Positions 55,297-64,000 of a stretch of 64,000 bases of DNA are shown here, piece after piece; positions within the stretch are counted from its first letter, which is position 1; each line of letters begins with the position of its first letter. Under the pieces are notes generated by a model. It was not told where the DNA came from. It did not search any database and saw only the letters and a list, made by a program, of their open reading frames with translations. The position numbers were made by a program, and so were the translations under genes. The stretch is from Alphaproteobacteria bacterium (GTDB taxonomy: Bacteria; Pseudomonadota; Alphaproteobacteria; UBA828): contig JAJDVB010000040.1 in assembly GCA_022826345.1 (NCBI GenBank), forward strand, positions 31,356 through 95,355, in the 5' to 3' direction.

Positions 55297-56730
55297 ATGA
55301 GCCGCGAAACCGTCACCGACGAGATCTTCTTCAATCGCGCCGGCCTCGACCGGCCGCGCACGGAGGGGATCGTCGCGGACGCCCTCCAGGGCGCCGACGA
55401 CGGCGAGCTCTTCCTCGAATACCGCCAGAGCGAGAGCTTCTCCTTCGACGACGGCCGGCTCAAGAGCGCGAGCTTCGATACCAGCCAGGGCTTCGGGCTG
55501 CGCGCCGTCTCCGGCGAGACCTCGGCTTATGCCCACGCCGGCGAGCTCGGCGAGGACGCGCTGAAGCGGGCGGCGGCAACGGTCAGGGCGGTGCGGCATG
55601 GCCACGGCGGGACCATGGCGCAGGCCCCGTCGCAAACCAACCGCTCGCTCTACGTGGACGACAATCCCCTGGACGGCACGCCCTTCGAGGACAAGGTTGC
55701 GCTGCTCAAGGAGATCGACGCCTACGCGCGGGGGACGGAGCCCAGGGTGCGCCAGGTCATGGCGTCGCTGCTCGGCTCCTGGCAGGCGGTGGAGATCGTT
55801 CGCGCCGACGGCAGCCGCGCCTGCGACGTGCGCCCGCTCGTGCGCCTCAACGTCGCCGTCATGGTGGGCGAGGGGGAGCGGCAGGAGACCGGCTCCCACG
55901 GGGTCGGCGGGCGCACGGTCTACGACGAGTTCCTCGCGCCCGAGCGCTGGCAGGCGCAGGTGGACGAGGCGCTGCGCCAGGCGCTGGTCAATCTCGAATC
56001 GGTCGCGACCCCCGCCGGCGAGATGCCGGTGGTGCTCGGCCCCGGCTGGCCCGGCATCCTGCTGCACGAGGCGATCGGCCACGGCCTCGAAGGCGACTTC
56101 AATCGCAAGAAGACCAGCGCCTTCTCCGGCCTTCTCGGCGAGCGGGTGGCCTCACCGGGGGTGACAGTGGTGGACGACGGCACCATCGACGACCGTCGCG
56201 GCTCGCTCACGGTCGACGACGAGGGCACGCCCACCGGCCGCACCGTGCTGATCGAGGACGGCATCCTGCGCGGCTACCTGCACGACCGCATGAACGCCCG
56301 CCTCATGGGCATGGAGCCCACCGGCAACGGCCGGCGCGAGAGCTACGCGCATTCGCCCATGCCGCGCATGACCAACACCTTCATGCTGGACGGCGCGGAC
56401 GAGCCGGAAGAGATCATCGGCCGGGTGAAGAAGGGCATCTACGCCAAGAACTTCAGCGGCGGCCAGGTGGACATCACTTCGGGCAAGTTCGTGTTCTCGG
56501 CCGCCGAGGCCTATCTGATCGAGGACGGCAAGACGACCGCGCCGCTCAAGGGCGCGAGCCTGATCGGCAACGGCCCCGACGTGCTGACACGAGTCGCCGC
56601 GATCGGCAACGATTTCGCGCTCGATACCGGCATCGGCACCTGCGGCAAGAACGGCCAGGGCGTGCCGGTGGGCGTCGGCCTGCCGACGCTGCTGGTCGAC
56701 CCGATCACCGTGGGCGGCACCGACGCTTAA
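55297..56730 (+). CDS. tldD: Metalloprotease TldD
   Basis: With TldE forms a heterodimeric peptidase that removes leader peptides or degrades unfolded peptides. 477 residues from the ATG at 55297. Zinc motif HEAIGH (His257, Glu258, His262) and the C-terminal GQGVPVGVGLPTLLVDPITVGG are standard. tldE is not in the window. tldD next to ctaCDBGE is a known alphaproteobacterial arrangement. Its stop overlaps the xseA stop by four bases. Confidence 0.95.
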   Translation: MSRETVTDEIFFNRAGLDRPRTEGIVADALQGADDGELFLEYRQSESFSFDDGRLKSASFDTSQGFGLRAVSGETSAYAHAGELGEDALKRAAATVRAVRHGHGGTMAQAPSQTNRSLYVDDNPLDGTPFEDKVALLKEIDAYARGTEPRVRQVMASLLGSWQAVEIVRADGSRACDVRPLVRLNVAVMVGEGERQETGSHGVGGRTVYDEFLAPERWQAQVDEALRQALVNLESVATPAGEMPVVLGPGWPGILLHEAIGHGLEGDFNRKKTSAFSGLLGERVASPGVTVVDDGTIDDRRGSLTVDDEGTPTGRTVLIEDGILRGYLHDRMNARLMGMEPTGNGRRESYAHSPMPRMTNTFMLDGADEPEEIIGRVKKGIYAKNFSGGQVDITSGKFVFSAAEAYLIEDGKTTAPLKGASLIGNGPDVLTRVAAIGNDFALDTGIGTCGKNGQGVPVGVGLPTLLVDPITVGGTDA

Positions 56731-58208
56731 AGTAACGATCCCTGCCCGTTGTCGTCCTCTTCACGCGCGGTCTTGCGGGGCTTGGGCTTGCCGGCGGCGC
56801 GGGCGGCGGCGCGGCCATCGTGGAATTCGAGTGAGAGCGCGGCGCCCGACTTCACCTCCTGGGCGCTGGTAAGCGGGCGCTCGCGCTCATCGTGCACCAC
56901 CGCGTAGCCGCGTGCGAGCACGCCCCGGTAGGAATAGCTTTCGAGCAGGCGCGCTGCGGTCTCGATCCGCGCTGTCCGCTCGCCCAACGCCGCCCGCCCG
57001 GCGTGGCGCAGCCGCCCGGCCAATTGGTCCGCGCCCCGGCGTTCCCATTCGATGCGGGCGGCGGGGTGCCCGGCCGCGAGGCGCCCGGCGGCATGCGTAA
57101 GCTTCTGGCGTTTGAGTGCGAGGAGCTGGCGTGGCTTGAGCGGTCTCAGCCGGTCCACTGCCTGACGCTCCGCCGCCAGCCGACCCCGCGCCCCGCGCGC
57201 GAGCCGTTCCGACCAGTCGTCGAGCCGCTGGCCAGCGGTCGTGAGCCGGTCGCGCGCCGCCGGCAGGCCGCGCCCGAGCCCGTCGATCCGCGTGCGTCGC
57301 TCGGCGATCTGGCGGCGGAGCGACGCGCCCAGCCGATGTTCCAGAGACTGCGTGCGCTCCAGCAGGTCGGCGCGCACCGGCACCGCCAACTCGGCTGCGG
57401 CGGTCGGCGTGGGCGCCCGGCGGTCGGCGGCGAGGTCGATCAGCGTCACGTCGGTCTCGTGCCCCACGGCAGATATCAGCGGGATGTCGCTCGCGGCTGC
57501 GGCGCGCACCACGACTTCCTCGTTGAAGGCCCAGAGGTCCTCCAGGCTGCCGCCGCCGCGGGCGACGATCAGCACGTCGGGCCGCGGCACCGGCCTGCCT
57601 GCATCGAGGCGATTGAAGCCAGCGATGGCGGCGGCGATCTCCTCTGCCGCGCCGGCACCCTGCACTGTGACCGGCCAGACCAGCACCCGGCGGGGGAAGC
57701 GGTCCTCGATACGGTGCAGGATGTCGCGGATCACGGCGCCGGTGGGCGAGGTGACGACGCCCACCGTCTCCGGCAGGTAGGGCAGGTCGCGCTTGCGCGC
57801 CTCGTCGAACAGGCCCTCGGCGGCGAGTGCCTTCTTGCGGGCCTCCAATAGCGCGAGCAGCGCGCCGGCGCCGGACAGCTCCAGCCGCTCCACCACGATC
57901 TGGTAGCGTGAGCGCCCCGGATAGGTGCTGATCTTGCCGGTGGCGACGACCTCGATCCCGTCCTCGGGCGCGATCCCGAGCCTGCCGGCGACGCCGCGCC
58001 AGCAGACCGCGTCGAGCACCGCGTCCGCGTCCTTGAGCGAGAAGTAGAGATGTCCGGAGGCGGCGCGCTTGAAGCCCGAAACCTCGCCCCGCACGCTGAC
58101 CCAGGCGAACTCGCCCTCGACCACGCGCTTCAGCGCCTGCGAGAGCTCACCGACCGTGAAGATCGGCCGATTGTCGCCGTCGGCGAGGGTGGTGTCCGCC
58201 TCCGTCAT
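56727..58208 (-). CDS. xseA: Exodeoxyribonuclease VII large subunit
   Basis: Single-strand DNA exonuclease subunit. 493 residues: OB-fold (about 15-110, WVSVRGEVSGFKRAASGHLYFSLKD), catalytic domain with DVLIVARGGGSLEDLWAFNEE (near 215-235) and GHETDVTLIDLAADRRAPTPTAAAE, then a long coiled-coil region and a C-terminal RGYAVV segment. xseB is not in the window. Confidence 0.95.
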   Translation of the reverse strand: MTEADTTLADGDNRPIFTVGELSQALKRVVEGEFAWVSVRGEVSGFKRAASGHLYFSLKDADAVLDAVCWRGVAGRLGIAPEDGIEVVATGKISTYPGRSRYQIVVERLELSGAGALLALLEARKKALAAEGLFDEARKRDLPYLPETVGVVTSPTGAVIRDILHRIEDRFPRRVLVWPVTVQGAGAAEEIAAAIAGFNRLDAGRPVPRPDVLIVARGGGSLEDLWAFNEEVVVRAAAASDIPLISAVGHETDVTLIDLAADRRAPTPTAAAELAVPVRADLLERTQSLEHRLGASLRRQIAERRTRIDGLGRGLPAARDRLTTAGQRLDDWSERLARGARGRLAAERQAVDRLRPLKPRQLLALKRQKLTHAAGRLAAGHPAARIEWERRGADQLAGRLRHAGRAALGERTARIETAARLLESYSYRGVLARGYAVVHDERERPLTSAQEVKSGAALSLEFHDGRAAARAAGKPKPRKTAREEDDNGQGSLL

Positions 58209-58216
58209 TCCCGTCG

Positions 58217-58264
58217 GTGTACCACCCTCCGGGTGTACCGCCCTCCGGGTGCGCCGCTCTCAGG
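58217..58264. repeat. Three tandem copies of a 16-base unit
   Basis: Copies at 58217-58232 (gtgtaccaccctccgg), 58233-58248 (one change) and 58249-58264 (more degenerate). The array fills the gap upstream of xseA and the third copy contains the stop codon of the neighbouring CmcJ-family gene. Confidence 0.75.
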
Positions 58265-59075
58265 GCGCGAAGAAGGCGAGGGTGCGGGATTCGATGCTCT
58301 GGCGCGGGCGCGCGTCCGCCGGCGCGTTGGGATCGGCGAAGGCCGTGTGGGCGGTGAACCGCGCCCGGCCGTCGGCGAGCGACTCGTACGTCTTGAAGAT
58401 CAGTGCCTCGCCCGGGTTCATGTCGGGGAAGTAGAACCAGCGGTGGCCGGGATTGTGGCTGAGCTGCATCACCTCGCCAACGCGGTGGGTGTAGACCAGA
58501 TCGGTCAGCACGAAGTCACGCTCGTCGATGCTCTGGGCATCGCAGATCGCGAGCGGCATGTCCTGCACCGGGCCCGCGATCGGCCGCCACATCTGCACCA
58601 CGGCGAAGCGATGCTCCAGCAGCGCCTCGGCGCGGTCTGCCGGCAGCAGGTCGCGCACCCGCTGCGGCGCCGAGCGGGGGGTGTAGTCGTTGTGCGCCAC
58701 GTGCACGGGCTCGCGCAGCTTGCGTTCGGTCCGCAGATCGTCGTCGGCGACGCGGATGGTGTGGTCGAAGACCAGCACCTCGGCAGCGCCGCTCGCCTGC
58801 TTCACCAGCCGCTCGACCTCCGGGCTGTAGACCGCCTCGATCTCGTCGCTGTCGTAGAAATCCGAGACCGCGCTTTTCTCGGTGTTGAAGGTGAAGCCCT
58901 CGCGCTCCAGATCGAGGACATTCGCCGTCGGCCGGGCGTCGCGGATCGTGACCTCGACCTCCTGGTACTCGGCGTTGCGCTGTGCCGGCTTGCTGCCCGG
59001 ATTGGTCAGGTAGGTAACCGGCTTCTCGTCCGTGGGAAGGATGTAGTTGATCTGCGCTTGGACGGCTCCAGACAT
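58260..59075 (-). CDS. CmcJ/NvfI (AsaB-like) family oxidoreductase
   Basis: 271 residues. The family is best known from secondary metabolism (cephamycin CmcJ, fungal NvfI/AsaB). Visible family segments: VLDLEREGF, VFDHTIR, VHNDYTP-like HVAHNDYTP (His-x-Asp, candidate iron ligands), VVQMWRPIAGPVQDMPLAICDA, and HRWFYFPDMNPGEALIFKTYES. A non-heme iron oxidation or desaturation is likely. It precedes (107 bases) no downstream partner on the same strand except xseA; the molybdopterin enzyme gene lies upstream in the same direction. Confidence 0.85.
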   Translation of the reverse strand: MSGAVQAQINYILPTDEKPVTYLTNPGSKPAQRNAEYQEVEVTIRDARPTANVLDLEREGFTFNTEKSAVSDFYDSDEIEAVYSPEVERLVKQASGAAEVLVFDHTIRVADDDLRTERKLREPVHVAHNDYTPRSAPQRVRDLLPADRAEALLEHRFAVVQMWRPIAGPVQDMPLAICDAQSIDERDFVLTDLVYTHRVGEVMQLSHNPGHRWFYFPDMNPGEALIFKTYESLADGRARFTAHTAFADPNAPADARPRQSIESRTLAFFAP

Positions 59076-59177
59076 GGCGTCGTTCTCTCAGGCTGAGGGG
59101 TGCTGCGGCGGAGACAGATTAGACATAAGCGCGCCGCCGGCAACACCGGTGTGGTTCAGTTGCGCTGCGTCCCGGTT

Positions 59178-61199
59178 TCAGACGGCGGCGATCTCGACCT
59201 CGACCCCGTGCACGCAGGTGCTCTCGCCCATGTCCGACTTGATGCCGGGGTTGAGGACGTTGACGTTGGCTCTGGTGCCCTCCTGGCGCGGCCAGCGGCC
59301 CTTGGGGCTGAGTGCCACGCCCTGCGGAATCATCTCGGCAACGGCCAGATCGAGTTCCAGGCTGCCGGTCTCGTTGCTGAGCCGCACGCGCTGGCCTTCG
59401 GCGAGCCCGAGGGCCTGGGCGTCCGCCGGATGCAGCGTCACCGTCGCCTCGCCCATGCGCTCGGCGATGCGCCGGTCGTTGGCGTAGGAATCGTTCATCA
59501 GCCAGGGCGAAGCTGGCGTCAGCAGACGCAGCCGGCCGTCCGCCGGCTTCGGATCGGCGTCGGCGAGCGGCAGGCGCGGGTGGCCGTCCGCCTCGGCGCG
59601 GGCCGAGGCGATCTCGATCTTGCCGCTCGGCGTCGGGAAGGCGAGGTCCGGGAACTGAATAATGGGCTTCCCGTCGGGAAACACGGTGCCGGTCTTCTTG
59701 AAGTCGTCGAAGGAGCCCTCGATACCCACCTGGCCCATGATCCGCGCGATGATCTCGTCATCGGGCTCGTAGAGTTCCGGCTCCGCAAAGTCCATGGCGC
59801 GGGAGAGCCGGCGGAAAATCTCCTGGTTGGGGAGGGATTGGCCCAACGGCTCCTGCAGCTTGGCCTGGGCGGAGAAGGAGAGGTTGAAATAGCCCGAGAC
59901 CAAGTCGTCGAATTCGAGGAACGCCGCCGCCGGCAGCACGTAGTCGGCGTAATCGGCGGTGTCGGTCTGGAAGATGTCCAAGACCACGGTGAAGAGGTCT
60001 TCCCGCATCAGCGCACGGCGGAACCGCGCCTGCTCCGGGCTGGAGGCCGCCGGGTTGATGTTCCAGCAGAGGAAGGCCTGGATGTCCGCCGGGTCCTCCA
60101 AGCGTGCGGCAAGCTCCATCTGACTGAAGCTCGGCGGGCTCTGGCTCAGCGCGGCACCCGACAGGTAGTCGCCGTCCACGCCCTTCCGGCCGCTGCCGTT
60201 GAGGTAGAGCATGCCGGCACCGGGCTTGCCGAAGTTGCCGGTGACCGCCGGCAGCAGCGCGCAGGCGCGCATCACGTTGCCGCCCATGGCTTGCCGTTGC
60301 AGCCCCTGGCCGAGCCAGAGCAGCGCCGGGCCTGCACCGTAGATCCGCGCTGCCTCCTCGATCTGCGCCGCCGGCACGCCGGTGCGGGCTTCGCCCCAGG
60401 CCGGCGTGCAGGGGGCGATGGCGGGCTCCAACTCGTCCCAGCCGAGCGCGTGGTCAGCGAGGAAGGCGCGGTCGATCAGGCCGTCGCGGACCAGCACGTG
60501 AACCATGGCGAAGGCCAGCGCCGCGTCGCTGCCGGGGAAGGGCTGCAGGTGCATGTCGGCCTGCTCTGCGGTCGGGTGGCGCACCGGGTCGACCACGATC
60601 ACCGTGCCGGGCGCCTCCTTGAGCCAGTGCTTGTGCTGATGGGGTGCGGAGGCGGACGGGTTCGCGCCCCAGACGACGATGCAGTTGGAGTCCTTCGCGG
60701 TGCGCGGGTCGAAGCCGATCACCGACGTGCCGATCACGTAATCGAGCGCGACGTGGCCCGCCATGTTGCACACGGTGTCGGGCTCCACCTCGCGGGCGCC
60801 GAGGCGGCCGAGGAAGCGCATCGGGAAGGTGTTGGCGATCAGCGAGCAGGTGCCGGTGTAGTGCGCGTGCACGATCCGATCGGCGCCGTCGCCCTCGGAG
60901 ATCGCCTTGAAGCGCGCGGCGATGTCCCCGATGGCCTCGTCCCACGAGACCGGCTCGAAGCGCCCTTCGCCCTTGGCGCCCGCGCGCTTGAGCGGCGTCT
61001 GCAACCGCACGTCGGGATCGCGGAAGACGCCGTTGTAGGCAAGCGCGCACTTGCCGCAGAGCGCGCCGCGGCTCACCGGATGATCCGGATCGCCGAGCAC
61101 ACGGGTGATGGCGCCGTCGCGCTTGATCGCGACGATGCCGCAGGCGTCGTAGCAATCGCGCGGACAGGTGGTCTTGAGGACTTCCTTCTCGCCTGCCAT
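59178..61199 (-). CDS. Molybdopterin-dependent oxidoreductase (formate dehydrogenase/DMSO reductase superfamily)
   Basis: 673 residues from the ATG at 61199. N-terminal [4Fe-4S] motif TCPRDCYDACG ... CGKCA; then bis-MGD-binding domains (WDEAIGDIAARF, VVWGANPSASAPHQHKHW) and the C-terminal barrel (PWLMNDSYANDRRIAERMG, LSNETGSLEL). No Tat signal, so cytosolic. Family members oxidise or reduce diverse substrates; the specific one is unknown. It lies 82 bases after the flavoenzyme gene, same strand. Confidence 0.92.
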   Translation of the reverse strand: MAGEKEVLKTTCPRDCYDACGIVAIKRDGAITRVLGDPDHPVSRGALCGKCALAYNGVFRDPDVRLQTPLKRAGAKGEGRFEPVSWDEAIGDIAARFKAISEGDGADRIVHAHYTGTCSLIANTFPMRFLGRLGAREVEPDTVCNMAGHVALDYVIGTSVIGFDPRTAKDSNCIVVWGANPSASAPHQHKHWLKEAPGTVIVVDPVRHPTAEQADMHLQPFPGSDAALAFAMVHVLVRDGLIDRAFLADHALGWDELEPAIAPCTPAWGEARTGVPAAQIEEAARIYGAGPALLWLGQGLQRQAMGGNVMRACALLPAVTGNFGKPGAGMLYLNGSGRKGVDGDYLSGAALSQSPPSFSQMELAARLEDPADIQAFLCWNINPAASSPEQARFRRALMREDLFTVVLDIFQTDTADYADYVLPAAAFLEFDDLVSGYFNLSFSAQAKLQEPLGQSLPNQEIFRRLSRAMDFAEPELYEPDDEIIARIMGQVGIEGSFDDFKKTGTVFPDGKPIIQFPDLAFPTPSGKIEIASARAEADGHPRLPLADADPKPADGRLRLLTPASPWLMNDSYANDRRIAERMGEATVTLHPADAQALGLAEGQRVRLSNETGSLELDLAVAEMIPQGVALSPKGRWPRQEGTRANVNVLNPGIKSDMGESTCVHGVEVEIAAV

Positions 61200-61280
61200 G
61201 GCAGGTCTCCTACGTGCGGGTTCGTGCCACAACCTAACCCGGCGCAGGCGAGCCCGGAAGCCCGTGCCGCGAATGCCGTG

Positions 61281-63236
61281 TCAGAGCGCAAGCGCCGCGC
61301 GGTGGCCGTCGTGGATGGCCGACGCGGCGTCGCGCGGCAGCAGGCAGTCGCCGATGAGCGTGACTGGGACCCCGGCCGCCGCCAGATCGCCTGCAAGCTC
61401 CCCCCGCGCGGCGCGGGGCGTGGCGTAGGTCAGCAGCGCCACCTCCTCGATCGTCGTCTCGGCGCCGGTGATGACGTGGCGGCAGGTGACGCGGTCGCCC
61501 GCGCGCACGACCGGCTCGGTGAGGCGGCGCACGTCGATGCCGAGCAACGCGAGCCTGCGCTCCACCCCCATGCGCGACATCAGGTTGACGAAGCGGGCGT
61601 TCTCGGGCGCCGGCGTCAGCAGCACGACGCGCGCGAAGCGCTGGGCCAGCAGCTCCACCGCGCCGTAGACGGCGGGCGTCTGGTCCATGTCGAGCAGCAC
61701 GGCGGTGCCCGGCGACGGCGGTGCATCGCTCTCGGCGAGCGCCGCGACGGCGCTCCGCAGATCGACCGCGTCGGCACCCTCGGCCAACGCCGGCGGCCAG
61801 CGCATTCCAGAGCCCGTGGCGAGGATCACCGCATCGGGCGCACACGCCGTCACCGCTGCTGCGGTGGCGGTCTCGCCGAAGCGGAAATCGGCGTCCGCCT
61901 CCACGGCCTTGCGATGCTGGTATTCGGCGGTCGTCGCCACCTCCGTCCGACCCGGCAGCAGGGCCTCGACGCGCGCGGCACCACCGGGCTCGTCACTCGC
62001 CGAGAACACGGTAACCGCATGGCCGCGCGCCGCCGCGACCCACGCGGCCTCCAGCCCCGCCAGGCCGGCGCCGACCACCACCACGCGCTTCCGCTCATCG
62101 GCCGGCAGCGGCTTCCAGCCGGACTCGTCCGCGCTCGCGAGCACGGGATTCTGGAAGCAGCGGATGGGCTTGCCGGCGTGAATCTCGCCCCAGCAATAGT
62201 TGCAGAAGGTGCAGGCGCGGACATCCCCGGCGCGCCCGGCCTCCGTCTTGCGCGGCCAATCGGCGTCCGATATCAACAGCCGGCTGAAGCCGACCATGTC
62301 GCAGGCGCCCTCGGCCAGCGCCGTCTCCGCCGCTTCGGCCGATTCGATCCGGCCGAGGCCGATCACCGGGAGCCCGCCGCCGGCCGCGCGGAGCCGCGCA
62401 TGGAGCGGCAGGAACGGCCGGGGCGGGTAATGCATGTCGGGCAGATGGGTATCGAACGCAGGACCGAACGCGCCCTGGCTGAAGGAGAGATAGTCGAGCA
62501 CGCCCTCGGCCGCAGCGGCGCGGGCGATGCGCTCCGCCTCGTCCGGGTCGATGCCGCCCGGCACCCGCTCGTCCGCCGGCAGCTTGATGCCCACGATGAA
62601 GTCCGGGCCGCAGGCGGCGCGGACCGCCGCCATCGCCTCGCGCATGAAACGGGTGCGGCCTTCGAGGCTGCCGCCGTAGCCGTCCGTCCGGTCGTTGCAG
62701 GCGGGCGAGAGGAACTGCGCGATCAGATAGCCATGGGCGCCGTGCAGCTCGACCCCGCTGAAGCCCGCGCGCTTCAGCCGCTCCGCGCTCTCCGCATAGC
62801 CTGCGACGATGCCCGGAATCTCGTCCTCGCCCAGCGGCAGGGCGCCGTTCCAGTAGAGCGCCTCGGGCTGCGACGACGCGCTGCGCGGCACGGAATCGAG
62901 GCCCCAGAGCTGCTGGCGGCCGATGTGGCCGAGCTGGCCGATCAACCGGCAGCCGTGGCGCTCCACCGCCTCGGCCCAACGGGAGAGCCCGCCCAGGTTG
63001 GCTTCGTCGTGGATGCTGACCAGGATCGGCGCGCCGCTGCTGGTCGGGTGGACGTTCATCAGCTCGGTCACGATCATCGCGGTACCGCCCTGCGCCCGGG
63101 CCGCGTGGTAGGCGATCAGGCGGTCGGTCACGGCGCGGTCTCGGCCGAGGCCCGTGACGGTGGCGGCGTGGACGATGCGGTTGCGCAGCGTGCGCGCGCC
63201 GACCGCGATCGGGCTGAACAGGGTGTCGAAGGCCAT
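61281..63236 (-). CDS. FMN/[4Fe-4S]/FAD oxidoreductase of the Old Yellow enzyme (dienoyl-CoA reductase/TMADH) family
   Basis: 651 residues. N-terminal OYE barrel (1-330) with GFSGVELHGAHGYLIAQFLSP and DRTDGYGGSLEGRTRF; a cluster motif CTFCNYCWGEIHAGKPIRC (near 341-359); then an FAD/NAD(P) part starting VVVVGAGLAGLEAAWVAAARGH. Related enzymes include 2,4-dienoyl-CoA reductase and di/trimethylamine dehydrogenases. Probably acts with the neighbouring molybdopterin enzyme. Divergent from the GMC gene at 63307. Confidence 0.92.
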   Translation of the reverse strand: MAFDTLFSPIAVGARTLRNRIVHAATVTGLGRDRAVTDRLIAYHAARAQGGTAMIVTELMNVHPTSSGAPILVSIHDEANLGGLSRWAEAVERHGCRLIGQLGHIGRQQLWGLDSVPRSASSQPEALYWNGALPLGEDEIPGIVAGYAESAERLKRAGFSGVELHGAHGYLIAQFLSPACNDRTDGYGGSLEGRTRFMREAMAAVRAACGPDFIVGIKLPADERVPGGIDPDEAERIARAAAAEGVLDYLSFSQGAFGPAFDTHLPDMHYPPRPFLPLHARLRAAGGGLPVIGLGRIESAEAAETALAEGACDMVGFSRLLISDADWPRKTEAGRAGDVRACTFCNYCWGEIHAGKPIRCFQNPVLASADESGWKPLPADERKRVVVVGAGLAGLEAAWVAAARGHAVTVFSASDEPGGAARVEALLPGRTEVATTAEYQHRKAVEADADFRFGETATAAAVTACAPDAVILATGSGMRWPPALAEGADAVDLRSAVAALAESDAPPSPGTAVLLDMDQTPAVYGAVELLAQRFARVVLLTPAPENARFVNLMSRMGVERRLALLGIDVRRLTEPVVRAGDRVTCRHVITGAETTIEEVALLTYATPRAARGELAGDLAAAGVPVTLIGDCLLPRDAASAIHDGHRAALAL

Positions 63237-63306
63237 GGCAGGGTCCGTCCTGGCGATTGGGGGCGGCGCAGTCTAATTCACACGCCGCTTCGATGCAGGG
63301 GGGAGC

Positions 63307-64000
63307 ATGGCGGACGAGCATGATTTCGTCGTGATCGGCGGCGGCACCGCCGGCTGCGTTCTGGCCAACCGGCTCTCGGCCGATCCCAAAGCCAGCGTCG
63401 CGCTGCTGGAGGCCGGCGGCGAGGCGCGCCATCCCTTCATCCACATCCCGCTGATGGCGGGGCTCGTCTACTTCATGCGTTCGATCAACTGGAGCTACGA
63501 GACCGAGCCCGAACCCTACCTCGACGGACGCCGCATCCCCTGGCCGCGCGGCAAGGTGCTGGGCGGCACGTCCGCGATCAACGGCATGATGTACATGCGC
63601 GGCAACCGCCGGGACTACGACGGCTGGCGCCAGCTCGGCCTCGACGGCTGGGACTACGAGAGCGTGCTGCCCTACTTCAAGCGGGCGGAGGGCCACGGCT
63701 CCCGCCGCGACGCCTATCACGGCACGGACGGCCCGCTCCGCGTCAACCGCGCCCAGTCGACGAACCCGCTCTACGGCGTCTTCCTCGAGGCCTGTGCGGC
63801 GATGGGCCTGCCGCGCAACGACGATTTCAACGGCGCGGTGCAGGAAGGCGTCGGCCGGCAGGACTTTTGCGTCGACCGGGGGCGGCGGGTGAACACGGGC
63901 CATGCCTTCATCCTGCCGGTGCGCGGGCGGTCGAACCTGCGCGTGGTGCTGCGCGCCCACGTGGAGCGGCTGCTCTTCGAGGGCAGGCGCTGCGTCGGCG
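63307..64000 (+). CDS. GMC-family FAD oxidoreductase, cut off by the window end
   Basis: At least 231 residues are visible, no stop before 64000. FAD motif VVIGGGTAGCVLANRLS at 8-24, WSYETEPEPYLDGR, and the first GMC signature RGKVLGGTSAINGMMYMRGN. The start ATG follows gggagc. Choline-dehydrogenase-like by overall pattern; a different paralogue from the protein at 39764-41359. Confidence 0.92.
   Translation, partial: MADEHDFVVIGGGTAGCVLANRLSADPKASVALLEAGGEARHPFIHIPLMAGLVYFMRSINWSYETEPEPYLDGRRIPWPRGKVLGGTSAINGMMYMRGNRRDYDGWRQLGLDGWDYESVLPYFKRAEGHGSRRDAYHGTDGPLRVNRAQSTNPLYGVFLEACAAMGLPRNDDFNGAVQEGVGRQDFCVDRGRRVNTGHAFILPVRGRSNLRVVLRAHVERLLFEGRRCVG

Noticed and set aside
59100..63323. A 1407-codon open frame on the plus strand opposite the molybdopterin and flavoenzyme genes
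   Set aside because: It is antisense to two genes with clear family motifs and shows only Arg/Ala/Gly-rich low-complexity translation, as expected from high GC.
1..64000. tRNA genes, CRISPR arrays, insertion sequences, prophage or integron sites
   Set aside because: No cloverleaf-like segment, regularly spaced repeat, transposase, integrase or terminal inverted repeat was found by reading; gaps between genes are short.

Overview
The window is a GC-rich (roughly two-thirds G+C by eye) chromosomal segment of an alphaproteobacterium, most likely of the Rhodospirillales or a neighbouring order. The reasons are a tldD gene divergent from a ctaC-ctaD-ctaB-ctaG-ctaE-surf1 oxidase cluster, a DUF4164-zapA-(6S RNA)-5-formyl-THF cyclo-ligase block, DUF1499, DUF983 and DUF4169 proteins, a YejABEF transporter, and the inverted GTCATG-type palindromes common between genes in this class. 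I saw no rRNA, tRNA, CRISPR array, insertion sequence or prophage gene. The DNA is chromosomal backbone with small accessory insertions: three toxin-antitoxin remnants or loci, a urease block and catabolic oxidoreductases.

Layout. 1-5.8 kb: central carbon genes tkt, gap, pgk, a small unknown protein, and a class I (DhnA-type) fructose-bisphosphate aldolase. 5.9-8.9 kb: translationally coupled dapF-mtaB-ftsY. 8.9-15.5 kb: a NUDIX hydrolase, then a YejABEF-type peptide importer. 15.5-19.7 kb (minus): VapBC-like pair, dapE-dapD (lysine/peptidoglycan precursor), a HAD phosphatase, an exported pentapeptide-repeat protein and a DUF4169 protein. 19.9-28.1 kb: envelope functions, namely a giant AsmA-like protein with an acidic repeated tail, a Do/DegP-type protease, DUF1499, and an OmpR-type two-component system. 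28.3-31.9 kb: an orphan Phd antitoxin and an unusual urease block (ureAB fusion, ureC, ureD) without ureE/F/G.

32-45 kb is an accessory metabolic stretch: NADP-dependent oxidoreductase, NUDT19-like NUDIX, a sugar-type ABC operon without a binding protein, a DMT exporter, a cysteine hydrolase, a NodB-type deacetylase/imidase, a GMC oxidoreductase, a benzoate-CoA-ligase-family enzyme, an LLM flavoprotein, and a ParDE pair whose toxin is frameshifted. 45-47.3 kb holds ymdB-like phosphodiesterase, fau, the probable 6S RNA, zapA and DUF4164. 47.4-56.7 kb holds an M32 carboxypeptidase, the aa3-type cytochrome c oxidase and its assembly genes, and tldD. 56.7-64 kb holds xseA, then a CmcJ/NvfI-family oxidoreductase, a molybdopterin oxidoreductase, an Old-Yellow-type FMN/FAD/Fe-S oxidoreductase and a second GMC oxidoreductase that runs off the window end.

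The most useful leads are the frameshifted ParE, the atypical urease block, the CmcJ/molybdopterin/OYE/GMC redox cluster, the AsmA tail with three DxVDDxL repeats, the conserved-looking unknown gene inside the glycolytic run, and a 66-bp relic of a DMT gene start. No element in the window is clearly a wholly new defence or mobile system.
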